Positions 54,371 through 62,437 are shown, counted from the first letter of the stretch. The stretch: 64,000 nt of DNA from CAYSCX01 sp964429575 (GCA_964429575.1 CAYSCX010000005.1:62001-126000), one strand, 5' to 3'. Notes: a model not told the origin generated them from the sequence alone. A program made the numbers and translations.

Positions 54371-55483
54371 ATGTTTCGTCCCGCAATCACCAGGATGGCG
54401 CCGTACACGCCCGGCGAGCAGCCGCGACCTGGCGAGCGTCTGATCAAACTCAATACGAATGAGAACCCTTATCCACCATCGCCGCGCGTGCGGGCGGCCC
54501 TGCGGGCGGCGATTCGTGGAGAGGGGTTGAGGCTATATCCGCGTCCGCGCGCCGACGCATTCATCGAAGCGGCATCTCGCCGGTTCGGCTTACCCACCGA
54601 GATGATCGTGGCGGGAAACGGCTCGGACGAATTGCTCGCGATGCTGTTCCGCGCGACGTTGGACCGGGGAAACAAGGTCGCCTACGCCACACCGACCTAC
54701 TCGCTCTACGACACGCTTGCCGCGATGCAGGAGGCGCAAGTAATCGCGCCGCCGTATGAGCGCGACTGGCGCCTTCCAGTCGATGCGCTCGCGCGCGCAC
54801 GCGCGCGGCTCACGATCGTATGCAACCCGAACGCGCCATCGGGAACGCTTGCACCACTTGCTGCGCTGAACGAATTGGCGCGGCGGCTTCGCAAGGCGAT
54901 CCTGGTGGTAGACGAGGCTTACGTGGACTTCGCGCCACAGAACGCTCTCAGCATTCTGAAGCGCCACCCCAACCTCGTTGTGCTTCGTTCACTTTCCAAA
55001 TCGTACTCGCTGGCGGGGATGAGGCTCGGACTCGGCTTTGCCGCGCCGTCGATCATCGAAACGCTGCTCAAGGTGAAAGATTCGTACAATCTTAGCCGCG
55101 TTGCGGATGCCGCCGGAGCTGCGGCGCTCGACGACCACGCGGCTATGCGGCGCAACGTTGAGCGAGTGCGGCACACTCGGCATCGAACCGAACGTCGTCT
55201 TCGCCGGCTTGGCTTCGAGGTGCCGGTTTCGGAAGCGAACTTCGTCTTGGCGAGAATTGCGGGTCGCGACCTTGAACCGATCGCGCGCGGGCTTCGCCAA
55301 CGCGGCGTGCTGATTCGCTACTTCGCTACTCCCGGTCTGCGCGATGCATTGCGCATATCGATCGGCCGTCCGGCGGATATGGCGGCGCTATTCGGCGCGC
55401 TTCGCCCGTTGATGACGCGATTTAGGCCGCGCGCGGCGGGCCGGAGTGATATCCACGATGAGCCGTCTCACCCGGCTCTTTGA
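54371..55483 (+). CDS. hisC: Histidinol-phosphate aminotransferase
   Basis: PLP enzyme of histidine biosynthesis (some paralogues act on aromatic amino acids). 370 residues from ATG 54371, which gives the usual opening FRPAITRMAPYTPGEQP before LIKLNTNENPYPPSP. PLP site: ILVVDEAYVDFA (Asp), then VVLRSLSKSYSLAGMRLG with the Schiff-base Lys, and the C-terminal LRISIGRPADM. An in-frame ATG at 54323 would add 16 residues. No other his genes are nearby. The 3' end overlaps the pth start (55458). Confidence 0.92.
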   Translation: MFRPAITRMAPYTPGEQPRPGERLIKLNTNENPYPPSPRVRAALRAAIRGEGLRLYPRPRADAFIEAASRRFGLPTEMIVAGNGSDELLAMLFRATLDRGNKVAYATPTYSLYDTLAAMQEAQVIAPPYERDWRLPVDALARARARLTIVCNPNAPSGTLAPLAALNELARRLRKAILVVDEAYVDFAPQNALSILKRHPNLVVLRSLSKSYSLAGMRLGLGFAAPSIIETLLKVKDSYNLSRVADAAGAAALDDHAAMRRNVERVRHTRHRTERRLRRLGFEVPVSEANFVLARIAGRDLEPIARGLRQRGVLIRYFATPGLRDALRISIGRPADMAALFGALRPLMTRFRPRAAGRSDIHDEPSHPAL

Positions 55484-56099
55484 TCGTTTCCGGACCGCGC
55501 GTGGCGCATCAAAGCGCGCGCCGCAGACGGTGCAGTGGGTCGTAGCCGGGCTGGGCAACCCCGAAGAAAAGTACCTGCGCTCGCGCCACAACCTGGGTTT
55601 CATGGTCGTCGCGGAACTTGCACGGCGCGGTGGCGTGAGACTCTCGAAGCGGCGATTCAAGGGACTTACGGCTATCGTCAAGGTCGCGGGCGGCAGCGTG
55701 CTACTCGTGCAACCACAGACGTATTACAACCTGAGCGGCGAATGCGTCGCGTCGGTGCTCGGATATTTCGATTGTGCGCCCCGCCAGCTGATCGTGGTCC
55801 ACGATGAGCTCGACCTCGAACCGGCACGACTGCAAATCAAACAGGGCGGCGGCGACGCCGGGAATCGCGGCCTGCGATCGATTGCGGAGTCGCTCGGGGC
55901 GGCGGACTTCATCCGCCTGCGCGTCGGCATCGGACGCGCACCGGAACACGACGACGACAAGGACTACCTCCTGAGGCCGATGACCGCCGCTGATCGAAAC
56001 CAGTTCGCGCCCGTGGTTGAGCGCGCCGCCGGCGCCGTTTCGATGTTGATCGCGGATGGATTGTCGGCCGCGATGAATCGTTTCAACCAGTGGCCCTAG
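55458..56099 (+). CDS. pth: Peptidyl-tRNA hydrolase
   Basis: Recycles peptidyl-tRNA. 213 residues from ATG 55458 (an in-frame GTG at 55446 is possible). Catalytic residues by family comparison: Asn in VAGLGNPEEKY, the essential His in RHNLGF, Asp in VVHDELDLE, and the second Asn in QTYYNLSGE. The segment that reads GGHNGL-like in E. coli is GGDAGNRGL here, so the equivalent His-Asn pair is Asn-Arg. The rest of the fold is intact, including RVGIGRAP. A 26-base overlap with hisC suggests co-transcription. Confidence 0.93.
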   Translation: MSRLTRLFDRFRTARGASKRAPQTVQWVVAGLGNPEEKYLRSRHNLGFMVVAELARRGGVRLSKRRFKGLTAIVKVAGGSVLLVQPQTYYNLSGECVASVLGYFDCAPRQLIVVHDELDLEPARLQIKQGGGDAGNRGLRSIAESLGAADFIRLRVGIGRAPEHDDDKDYLLRPMTAADRNQFAPVVERAAGAVSMLIADGLSAAMNRFNQWP

Positions 56100-56410
56100 G
56101 CGCTTGCCCATTGCCGCGGCAGGCACGCTCGGCGCTCGAGCAGCTTTCCCGGTAACCGCGTCTCTGGGGGTCAGCGGAGATCGCCGGGCAATAACAAATT
56201 GCTTACATGACATATCTTTCTGTTGACATTCGCTACATTCCCGCGCTAAGTACCCGAATTGAAACAAGGAGTCTTGATCGATATGGGCGCTGCGCCCGTG
56301 GACTGACGGCGAACGGTTGTTGAGGTCTCTCCACGACGACAGCGATTGGGACGGCTCCATCCGACAAACGATCGACCATTGATCGAGTCGCGCCAACAAG
56401 GGGAGCGCGC
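56100..56410. other. Gene-free spacer with an AT-richer pocket
   Basis: 311 bases with no supported gene. The stretch around 56190-56270 is noticeably AT-richer than the surroundings and contains a perfect -35 hexamer TTGACA (56223-56228), but no convincing -10 at 16-18 bases. AAGGAG followed by a seven-codon frame (ATG 56284, MGAAPVD) could be a leader peptide or chance. It is the likely promoter region of the orphan gene at 56411. Confidence 0.3.
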
Positions 56411-56872
56411 ATGTGCGATGAAGGCGGTCCACGGTTCGGTTCCGCCGAGGGAGCGGTGAGATTCTACTTCCGCGCGAAGGCGCTGTTCGCCAATGGTGAG
56501 CCCGTAAGGCACCGGCCACGACGCCAACGCCGCTGGGACGTGGTTGACGATTATCTTTCGCTGGCGGCTTGCCTTAGGCGCCTCGACGCAGTTCAGGTTG
56601 GACTGCTGAATGCGCTTTATGGGCCCACTTCCTTTGGCGCGCGGACCCGTACCGTTGAAATGGCGCGGTCGATGCTCCAAAAGCAGTTCGACGATGTGCG
56701 CCTGAATTCTCGCTCGCTCGGAAGGTTACGGAGGCAGTCGCTTCGAGTTGTCGAGCGAGCGCTGTCGGCGCGCCACTTGCTCGATGCGCGCGCCGGTCAT
56801 GGAACCAATTGCGCTCGCCGGACCGCGCGTTCAGCCGGGCTGCGCGAATTGGCTCGACGGCAGCATCATTGA
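56411..56872 (+). CDS. Orphan protein, possible helical regulator
   Basis: 153 residues from ATG 56411, which has GGGGAG five bases upstream. The middle is coherent and helical: RFYFRAKALFANGEP, WDVVDDYLSLAACLRRLDAVQVG and FGARTRTVEMARSMLQKQFDDVRLNSRSLGRL (a helix-turn-helix-like amphipathic pair). The last 30 residues are Arg/Ser/Ala-rich and look like noncoding translation, so the true stop or frame is uncertain. No family is recognised. It has weaker coding character than its neighbours and is followed by 149 gene-free bases before tyrS. Confidence 0.45.
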   Translation: MCDEGGPRFGSAEGAVRFYFRAKALFANGEPVRHRPRRQRRWDVVDDYLSLAACLRRLDAVQVGLLNALYGPTSFGARTRTVEMARSMLQKQFDDVRLNSRSLGRLRRQSLRVVERALSARHLLDARAGHGTNCARRTARSAGLRELARRQHH

Positions 56873-57021
56873 TCTCTTGGTTGCGCATTTCGCCGCTCGA
56901 AGCGTGGCAGCCAGGCGTTGCGACACCAACCCCGAATGAAACCTTACGGATTTGAACCACTCTGTCATTCCGGTACGCTTGAGCGCTGCACGGCACGGCC
57001 ATCGGTCCACCGTCGCAGCCC

Positions 57022-58206
57022 ATGGATGAGAATCAATCACTCGCGCGCGCACAACGCTTGGCGCGCGGCGCGGTCGAGTTGATCGCGCTTGCGGAACTGG
57101 CGGAGAGAATTGCGCAGGGGCGCGCGCTCCGCATCAAGCTGGGTCTCGATCCCACCGCGCCGGACCTCCACATCGGACATTCTGTGGTGCTCAAGAAGCT
57201 GCGCGACTTTCAGCGCGACGGGCACACCGTAGTTTTCCTGGTCGGCGATTTCACCGCGCTCATCGGCGACCCGACCGGGCGTTCTGAAACACGCAAGCCG
57301 CTTTCGCGCGAAGAGGTTTCGCGGAACGCCGAGACATATCGCACTCAGGCCTTTACGATTCTGGATCCGGCGCTGACCGAGGTCAGGTTCAATAGCGAGT
57401 GGATGAATGACTTGAGCGTGAGCCGTCTCATCGAAATTGCGTCACGCCTGAGCGTGGCGAGACTGCTCGAGCGCGATGACTTCGAGAAGCGCATCGAGTC
57501 TCAGCAGCCGTTGTTTCTTCATGAGCTGCTGTACCCGCTGATACAGGGCTACGATTCCGTCGCGCTAAGGGCCGATCTCGAAATCGGCGGTACCGATCAA
57601 AAGTTCAACCTGTTGGTGGGCCGCGAGCTTCAACGCGCGTTTGGGCAGCCGCCGCAGATCGTGATGATTATGCCGCTGCTCGAAGGCCTCGATGGCGTCC
57701 GCAAGATGTCGAAGTCGCTCGGCAATGCGGTCGGGTTAACCGAGGCCCCGGCGGAGATGTTCGGCAAGTTGATGTCCGTGTCGGACGCGCTGATGCTTCG
57801 TTACTACGAAGTCCTGACGGATGTGACAGCCGAGGAATTGGCGGCCATCAAATCCGGCGCGATTCATCCGATGGAGGCGAAGAAGCAGCTCGCCGGCCGG
57901 ATTGTTGCTGAATATCACGGTGCCGCGGCCGCCAGGGCGGCGCGCGCGTTCTTCGAATCGAAGTTTCAGCGGCACGAAGTGCCCGACAGCGTTCCGGTCT
58001 TTCGAATCGACGGCGATCTGTGGATCTGCGAGTTAATCAAGCAGCTCAATTTTGCGCGCTCCACAAGCGAAGCGCGCAGATTGGTGGGGCAGGGCGCCGT
58101 ACGAGTGGACGGCCAGACGGTGACAGACCTCGACTTCCGCTTCGTCGCCGGCGAGCACCGCATTCTGGAAGTGGGACGGCGTCGGGTCGCGCGAATCGAG
58201 CGCTAG
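57022..58206 (+). CDS. tyrS: Tyrosyl-tRNA synthetase
   Basis: Class I synthetase charging tRNA-Tyr. 394 residues. ATP-binding HIGH motif in DLHIGHSVVLKKL, the KMSKS motif in RKMSKSLGNAVGL, tyrosine pocket around GYDSVALRADLEIGGTDQKFN, and a C-terminal S4 RNA-binding domain (ELIKQLNFARSTSEARRLVGQGAVRVDGQ). The HIGH/KMSKS spacing and S4 domain fit the shorter TyrRS subgroup with AVGL after KMSKS. It is convergent with the small minus-strand gene at 58214. Confidence 0.96.
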   Translation: MDENQSLARAQRLARGAVELIALAELAERIAQGRALRIKLGLDPTAPDLHIGHSVVLKKLRDFQRDGHTVVFLVGDFTALIGDPTGRSETRKPLSREEVSRNAETYRTQAFTILDPALTEVRFNSEWMNDLSVSRLIEIASRLSVARLLERDDFEKRIESQQPLFLHELLYPLIQGYDSVALRADLEIGGTDQKFNLLVGRELQRAFGQPPQIVMIMPLLEGLDGVRKMSKSLGNAVGLTEAPAEMFGKLMSVSDALMLRYYEVLTDVTAEELAAIKSGAIHPMEAKKQLAGRIVAEYHGAAAARAARAFFESKFQRHEVPDSVPVFRIDGDLWICELIKQLNFARSTSEARRLVGQGAVRVDGQTVTDLDFRFVAGEHRILEVGRRRVARIER

Positions 58207-58213
58207 CCGCGCC

Positions 58214-58474
58214 TCATTCCTTCTTGGCTGATTCGGCTTCGACCAGCTCGCGCAGGCGTCGCATCGTGCGGTCGAGCGCTTTCAGATAGCGCTGCTTGGT
58301 CCAGCTTTCCTTCGTCCGCATCTTGAGCCAGCCGAGCTTGACCGCGTCGGGCTTGTTACCGAGCTCGCCGGTGGAGACTTCAATAACCACGCGTTCCTCG
58401 GCGCTCAGTTGCGCGAGTACCTCGCGCTTGAGGTTCTGCAGGAATCCAGCCTTGAGGTCGATATCGATCTTCAT
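58214..58474 (-). CDS. Small conserved-looking basic protein, function unknown
   Basis: 86 residues from ATG 58474. Begins KIDIDLKAGFLQNLKREVLAQL and continues VVIEVSTGELGNKPDAVKLGWLKMRTKESWTKQRY, ending in a Lys/Glu/Arg-rich helix (ALDRTMRRLRELVEAESAKKE). There is no membrane segment, Cys or known motif. It ends eight bases after the tyrS stop on the opposite strand. I do not recognise the family. Confidence 0.55.
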   Translation of the reverse strand: MKIDIDLKAGFLQNLKREVLAQLSAEERVVIEVSTGELGNKPDAVKLGWLKMRTKESWTKQRYLKALDRTMRRLRELVEAESAKKE

Positions 58475-58578
58475 CCGCGCCAACAACCCCCGCGCGAGAG
58501 TAGATCATCAGGGCGCGAGCCTCAACCCGCTTGACAGCGCGCCTGTGTGCAGGTTACTCGCGCCATGCGGAGAAAATC

Positions 58579-59421
58579 ATGAAGTACTTCAAATTTGAAC
58601 AGCATGACCAGGTGCAGGTGTGGACGATTTCGAATCCGCCAATGAACTACATGACCGCGCCGATGACGCTCGAACTCCTCGAGTTGGCCGGTGAGGCCGA
58701 ACGCGACGAGTCCGCGCGCGCGATCATAATCACCGGTGGTCTCGAAGGTAAGTTCATCACCCACTACAGCGTTGACGAGTTGGCGGCGACCGCCGCTGAT
58801 CCCGCTGAATGCGCGCGCGTATTTCCGGAGGCCGAGGCGGGGTTTCATCGCCTGCTTGATCGCATCATGCTTCTGCCCAAGGCCGTAATCGCGGCGATTA
58901 ATGGCGATTGCATGGGCGGCGGCTACGAACTCGCGCTGGCATGTGACTTCAGAATTGCGGCTGATGGTCCCTACCAGATCGGCCTGCCCGAGGCGGTGCT
59001 TGGAATACTTCCGGGCGGCGGCGGAACCCAACGCTTGCCCAGATTGATCGGACGCGGGCGAGCCCTGGAAGTGATGCTGTTCGGCAACGTCTATCATCCG
59101 CGCGAGGCGGAGCGGATGGGTATGGTGAACCGCGTGGTCGCGCCGGAATCGCTGATGGCGTTCGCGATGAGCTGGGCACGGACGCTTGCGAAGCGGCCCC
59201 CGCGCTCAATCGCGGCGATTAAGCGCGCCGTCTATCTCGGCGCGGATCGCGACTTGCAAACCGGGCTTTACATCGAGCGGACCGAGATGCGCGATGTAAT
59301 GTGCACCCAGGATGCTCGCACGCTTATGACTGCCTATAACGAGGCAGTCGCGAAGGATCCCATGGCGGCGCGCAGCAACTTTCTCAACGGCTACGGGGTG
59401 CCGGCCGCCAAGGGACGTTAG
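58579..59421 (+). CDS. Enoyl-CoA hydratase/isomerase family protein (crotonase fold)
   Basis: 280 residues from ATG 58579, with GGAG seven bases upstream. Crotonase core: AIINGDCMGGGYELALACDFRIAA supplies the first Glu and the GGGYEL loop, and PEAVLGILPGGGGTQRLPRLIG supplies the second Glu, so both hydratase glutamates are present. The oxyanion-hole segment is unusual: ITHYSVDEL replaces the common A-G-x-D-L. The reaction could be hydration or isomerisation of an acyl-CoA; this cannot be settled from sequence. No other beta-oxidation genes are adjacent. It is convergent with the XRE regulator (14 bases between stops). Confidence 0.85.
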   Translation: MKYFKFEQHDQVQVWTISNPPMNYMTAPMTLELLELAGEAERDESARAIIITGGLEGKFITHYSVDELAATAADPAECARVFPEAEAGFHRLLDRIMLLPKAVIAAINGDCMGGGYELALACDFRIAADGPYQIGLPEAVLGILPGGGGTQRLPRLIGRGRALEVMLFGNVYHPREAERMGMVNRVVAPESLMAFAMSWARTLAKRPPRSIAAIKRAVYLGADRDLQTGLYIERTEMRDVMCTQDARTLMTAYNEAVAKDPMAARSNFLNGYGVPAAKGR

Positions 59422-59435
59422 CCAGGAGGGCGTGC

Positions 59436-59873
59436 CTAACTTTCTTCGTCAACTGCCTGGCGAATCGAATTCAGGATGAACAGGAACTGGCGCGGTGTAG
59501 TCACGCGGCCGAGCATGTTGACCTGACGAAGCACCCGGAGTTCGCGCGGTTTGACCTGAAAGCGGCGCAGCATCCCGCGATTCCCTACGAAATCGCGCCA
59601 CACTTGATCGGAGCTTGGCTTGGCCGAAGCGACACGATGCGCACCAATTAGCATTCGCGCTTCCGGATGGGTCAGCAGGAAAAGCTGCTGCCGGTCGAGC
59701 CCCATCGTATCGGCGATGCGCGAAATCAAGGACAGCGACGGCCGCCGGCGCCCATTCTCGAGATAGGCGATGTGACTGGCCTTGACGCCCAACTTCCGCG
59801 CAAGTTCGCGCTGCGTATAAAACAGGGCTTCACGGCGCTCCTTGATTAGGTGGCCAAGAGTTTTCTTTTTCAT
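59436..59873 (-). CDS. XRE-family helix-turn-helix regulator
   Basis: 145 residues from ATG 59873. The N-terminal HTH_3 domain (about 5-62) reads LGHLIKERREALFYTQRELARKLGVKASHIAYLENGRRRPSLSLISRIADTMGL, interrupted by no insertions and with the standard recognition helix. The remaining 80 residues form a separate C-terminal region (SSDQVWRDFVGNRGMLRRFQ, TTPRQFLFILNSIRQA), possibly for dimerisation or as a cleavage target. Its ATG overlaps the stop of the upstream metallopeptidase gene by four bases, so the two are translationally coupled. This resembles protease-repressor pairs such as IrrE/DdrO and ImmA/ImmR, although there the gene order varies. Confidence 0.88.
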   Translation of the reverse strand: MKKKTLGHLIKERREALFYTQRELARKLGVKASHIAYLENGRRRPSLSLISRIADTMGLDRQQLFLLTHPEARMLIGAHRVASAKPSSDQVWRDFVGNRGMLRRFQVKPRELRVLRQVNMLGRVTTPRQFLFILNSIRQAVDEES

Positions 59874-60706
59874 GTGTCGTATTCTCCAAGAAGCGCCCAT
59901 CGTAGTTTCGCGTAATGAATCATCCCCGCCAGATACCGGGCCTTCTGCTCCGGGGACTTCATCTCGTCGAAATTCACCTTGAAATACCCCTGGATTCGCT
60001 CGCGCACCTGCTCAAATGACTCCTCGCTAAGTTCGCGCGCCTGCGCGACGATCCTGCCAAAGACCCCGTCAGACCCGAATATCTTTCGCGCGAGCGGTTC
60101 CGGATACGCCGCAAGCGCCACTATCACATCGGCGGCAAGCTCGGATGAATCATCAAGGTGCGAGGCGTAGGCGGCATCGACGAATAGATGCACCGGTTCG
60201 TTGGACGAATGAAACATCGAGCTCGCCATGTGATGCCCCATTTCGTGACAGAAAGTGGCCAGCACTGCAACGGGGTGATGCGCCGTATTGACATATACCA
60301 GCGGCCGTTTCAGCAGATTCTCCGCCCGATCGACATAAAAACCCCGCAAAGCCATGCCTTCCGGGCCGCAATAAGGCGCCGCCTTGAAGTGCAGGTGCAT
60401 ACTTGCTGCCATCGCAGCCATCCGTGTCGTCCCTTGTATCTTTACTGACTCACGATTGAGGCGCGGCCACATCTGGGTCGCTGTTTCGACCAGCTTGACT
60501 AGCTGCTCGTACCGGAGCCGACGTCGCAAATCTTGAACGTAGTCTCGCCGGAACAACCGCCGCAGGTCTTCTTTGGGCCTCCTCCATGCGCTCAGCGCCC
60601 TTCGTCCGGGCTTGCCCGCATCACCAGTCAACAGCTGCGATACCAACGCCTCCACTGTTGGACGCGCGTTGGCGCGCCGACTTACTTGTACGCGCGCGTA
60701 AGCCAT
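59870..60706 (-). CDS. ImmA/IrrE-type zinc metallopeptidase
   Basis: 278 residues from ATG 60706. The zincin motif is clear: LATFCHEMGHHMASSMF gives H-E-x2-H, and DDSSELAADVIVALAAYPE about 30 residues on supplies the third ligand Glu and the ExxA-D pattern of ImmA/IrrE proteins. An N-terminal 100-residue basic region (RRLFRRDYVQDLRRRLRYEQL) precedes it. Another helical segment follows (SEESFEQVRERIQGYF). Such proteases typically cleave a cognate XRE repressor; the XRE gene overlaps its 3' end. No Shine-Dalgarno precedes the ATG; a promoter candidate abuts it, suggesting a leaderless transcript. Confidence 0.85.
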   Translation of the reverse strand: MAYARVQVSRRANARPTVEALVSQLLTGDAGKPGRRALSAWRRPKEDLRRLFRRDYVQDLRRRLRYEQLVKLVETATQMWPRLNRESVKIQGTTRMAAMAASMHLHFKAAPYCGPEGMALRGFYVDRAENLLKRPLVYVNTAHHPVAVLATFCHEMGHHMASSMFHSSNEPVHLFVDAAYASHLDDSSELAADVIVALAAYPEPLARKIFGSDGVFGRIVAQARELSEESFEQVRERIQGYFKVNFDEMKSPEQKARYLAGMIHYAKLRWALLGEYDT

Positions 60707-60745
60707 AGCACTGAAAGTGTACTAGCGCTGGCGGCCTGTCTGCAA
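60704..60745 (-). promoter_or_regulatory. Candidate promoter and operator of the metallopeptidase-XRE pair
   Basis: On the minus strand TTGCAG (60745-60740) and TACACT (60721-60716) are separated by 18 bases, a reasonable -35/-10 pair. The -10 end is only nine bases from the ATG at 60706, so the transcript would be leaderless or nearly so. The inverted repeat CACTTTCAGTG (60709-60719) overlaps the -10 and could be an operator for the XRE product. Confidence 0.45.
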
Positions 60746-60784
60746 ATCGTCTTTTTTCGCTTGAAAGAAGCTATCTTTGTGTAA

Positions 60785-60797
60785 ACAGTGCGACTGT
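60785..60797. promoter_or_regulatory. Short perfect palindrome upstream of the metallopeptidase gene
   Basis: ACAGT-GCG-ACTGT is a perfect 5-3-5 palindrome in an AT-richer pocket (60740-60830), 79 bases upstream of the metallopeptidase ATG. It could be a second operator site, though its half-site differs from the CACT/AGTG repeat at 60709. Confidence 0.3.
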
Positions 60798-61073
60798 GAT
60801 AGCTCAACACTTTGTTAACGAGTCACTGCAAGCTGCATGGCGATGCTCGGCGCCTGCACCCATCACCCGAGATGGCAGCCCCGTTAGCGTTCGCGAGGCG
60901 CCACTTGGGCCACTGGGAATCGAAGCAGGCCTCAAGCCGCTACGCACGGGGCGGAGGTAAAGAGGGGCCTCCGCCCATCACTCCTATAGCAGAACGAGCC
61001 TGACAGGTTGCATCGCATGCGTCCGCGCTCGCATGCCGTTGCGCGCCGTCGGGACCCCGGCGGCGATCATTTG

Positions 61074-61111
61074 CGGTTACCTCGGACTAACCGGGGAACG
61101 CGGCTTCCCCG
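61074..61111 (+). promoter_or_regulatory. Two adjacent hairpins in the leader of the orphan gene at 61130
   Basis: CGGTTA (61074-61079) pairs with TAACCG (61088-61093); CGGGGAA (61092-61098) pairs with TTCCCCG (61105-61111). The stems share two bases, so they may be alternative structures. They end just before the Shine-Dalgarno TGGAGG (61115-61120). This could control translation. The rest of 60798-61073 shows no gene. Confidence 0.4.
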
Positions 61112-61129
61112 CAATGGAGGAAACGTGAA

Positions 61130-61816
61130 ATGGAATTGCGATTGCTCATCTCGGAAGCGGAGCGCGAGGTCTTCACGCGTCATCTGGACGATGCTCGCAA
61201 GACGCGCAATGCCGGCTTCGCGGAAACCAAACGTTCGCGTGTCGGCGAGGTGCATTTGCGCTACTGCCAACTGTATGCCCTGTTCGATGAGACCAGTGAA
61301 ACCCCATCGGAGATGCTCGGCGGCTTCGCGATGCATGACCTTGGCAGCCTTCCGCAGAGCTACCCTAAACCCGATCTGACCCATCTTCCGGCTCGATCGG
61401 TTATCGAATGCGGCGAGCTTTGGTCGCGCGCCAAAGGCGCGGGCCGCGTGTCGCAGCGCGGCGCGCTGGTCTTGAGTGGCTTGCTTCAGACCCAAGCGTT
61501 GCTCGTCTACCCGATTTGCAAGCCGTGGGATCTGACCGGCGGCTACAACGGCGTCTTCGAACCGGCTTGTGAACCCGTGGCGTGGCCCTACGCGCGTACT
61601 CTCGACGGCGGAACCATTTGGGTGCAGCCGATGGTCTTGACCGGGATGCACCTGCAACAGGCCGTGCGCGTCGGGTGGGAAATGGGTTTCGAAACCGCGG
61701 ATCAGCATCGCCGAATCCGCTTCGACAACCCCTTCCAACTGTCTCCGCGGCTTACGATGCCGTCACAAGAACCCGCCGCCTCGCATGACGAGGTGAACGG
61801 CGCAGCGCAGGCGTAG
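61130..61816 (+). CDS. Orphan protein, possibly GNAT-like (acyl-amino-acid or autoinducer synthase-like fold)
   Basis: 228 residues from ATG 61130, with TGGAGG nine bases upstream. Residues about 1-100 have the look of an acyltransferase strand-helix pattern: ELRLLISEAEREVFTRHLDD, HLRYCQLYALFDETSETP, EMLGGFAMHDLGSLPQSYP, PARSVIECGELWSRAKGAG and a helix ALVLSGLLQTQALLVYPI. The ECGELW strand recalls the E-x-SRF strand of LuxI/FeeM proteins, but no active-site set can be confirmed. The second half (GTIWVQPMVLTGMHLQQAV) is unassigned and the tail is disordered. Low confidence in function, good confidence that it is coding. Confidence 0.6.
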   Translation: MELRLLISEAEREVFTRHLDDARKTRNAGFAETKRSRVGEVHLRYCQLYALFDETSETPSEMLGGFAMHDLGSLPQSYPKPDLTHLPARSVIECGELWSRAKGAGRVSQRGALVLSGLLQTQALLVYPICKPWDLTGGYNGVFEPACEPVAWPYARTLDGGTIWVQPMVLTGMHLQQAVRVGWEMGFETADQHRRIRFDNPFQLSPRLTMPSQEPAASHDEVNGAAQA

Positions 61817-61890
61817 CTTGAATGAAGATTAGGGCGTGGCGGTTCCGGGTTGCCGGCCACGCCACGCCCTTCGATAACCGACAGATTCGT

Positions 61891-62364
61891 TTAGACGGAA
61901 TTTGGATCGGGCAGAGCCGGCGCGCTGCACGGTCCAGCAGCGATGCAGCTTAGACCCGTCGCGAAGTAAATGACCGCGACCTTGAACGGGTAGGCGACAT
62001 AGTTTAGCGGGGTTTCGATTGGGTCGAACCGCCGCGGTGGGCCAGGCGGCCGCTCCTCGATCCGCATAGTTGCGCCGGTGGTACCTGCTGCCGCCGCAAC
62101 ATCCTGAATGCTCGCGATGCGATTGTCCGGGCCAATGATCGCCGCCTTGCCGGACTTGAGCCACACATAGCGAGTGGCACCCGCCGGGTTGGACAAGCTG
62201 TCCTTCAGGTCGGGTTGTCCCGCCGACGCGACCGCCTGGTCCGCGGTCATGCCGGTCTCGAGAGACCCGCTCGATGAGGAGCACGACGCGCCGAAAAGCG
62301 CCAGCACGGCGCCTGCCAAACTCGATACCAGCGCCCTCGCGAGCAACACCCTTGCTGCTGTCAT
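61891..62364 (-). CDS. Putative lipoprotein with BamE/SmpA-like domain
   Basis: 157 residues from ATG 62364. An N-terminal signal (VLLARALVSSLAGAVLALF) ends in GASCSSS, an imperfect lipobox with Cys. The next 55 residues resemble the SmpA/BamE fold: LETGMTADQAVASAGQPD matches the GMT-x2-QV-x3-GxPD motif, followed by YVWLKSGKAAIIGPDNRIASI. The C-terminal half (ERPPGPPRRFDPIETPLNYVAYPFKVAVIYFATG) contains a short hydrophobic segment. It could be an outer-membrane assembly or maintenance lipoprotein. It follows mlaD by 73 bases on the same strand. Confidence 0.65.
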   Translation of the reverse strand: MTAARVLLARALVSSLAGAVLALFGASCSSSSGSLETGMTADQAVASAGQPDLKDSLSNPAGATRYVWLKSGKAAIIGPDNRIASIQDVAAAAGTTGATMRIEERPPGPPRRFDPIETPLNYVAYPFKVAVIYFATGLSCIAAGPCSAPALPDPNSV

Positions 62365-62437
62365 CGTGCCAACGACCTAACACACGAATTCAGGCGCGGG
62401 CAACCTGCAATCGACAACTCGCTCACCACGCGCGCCA

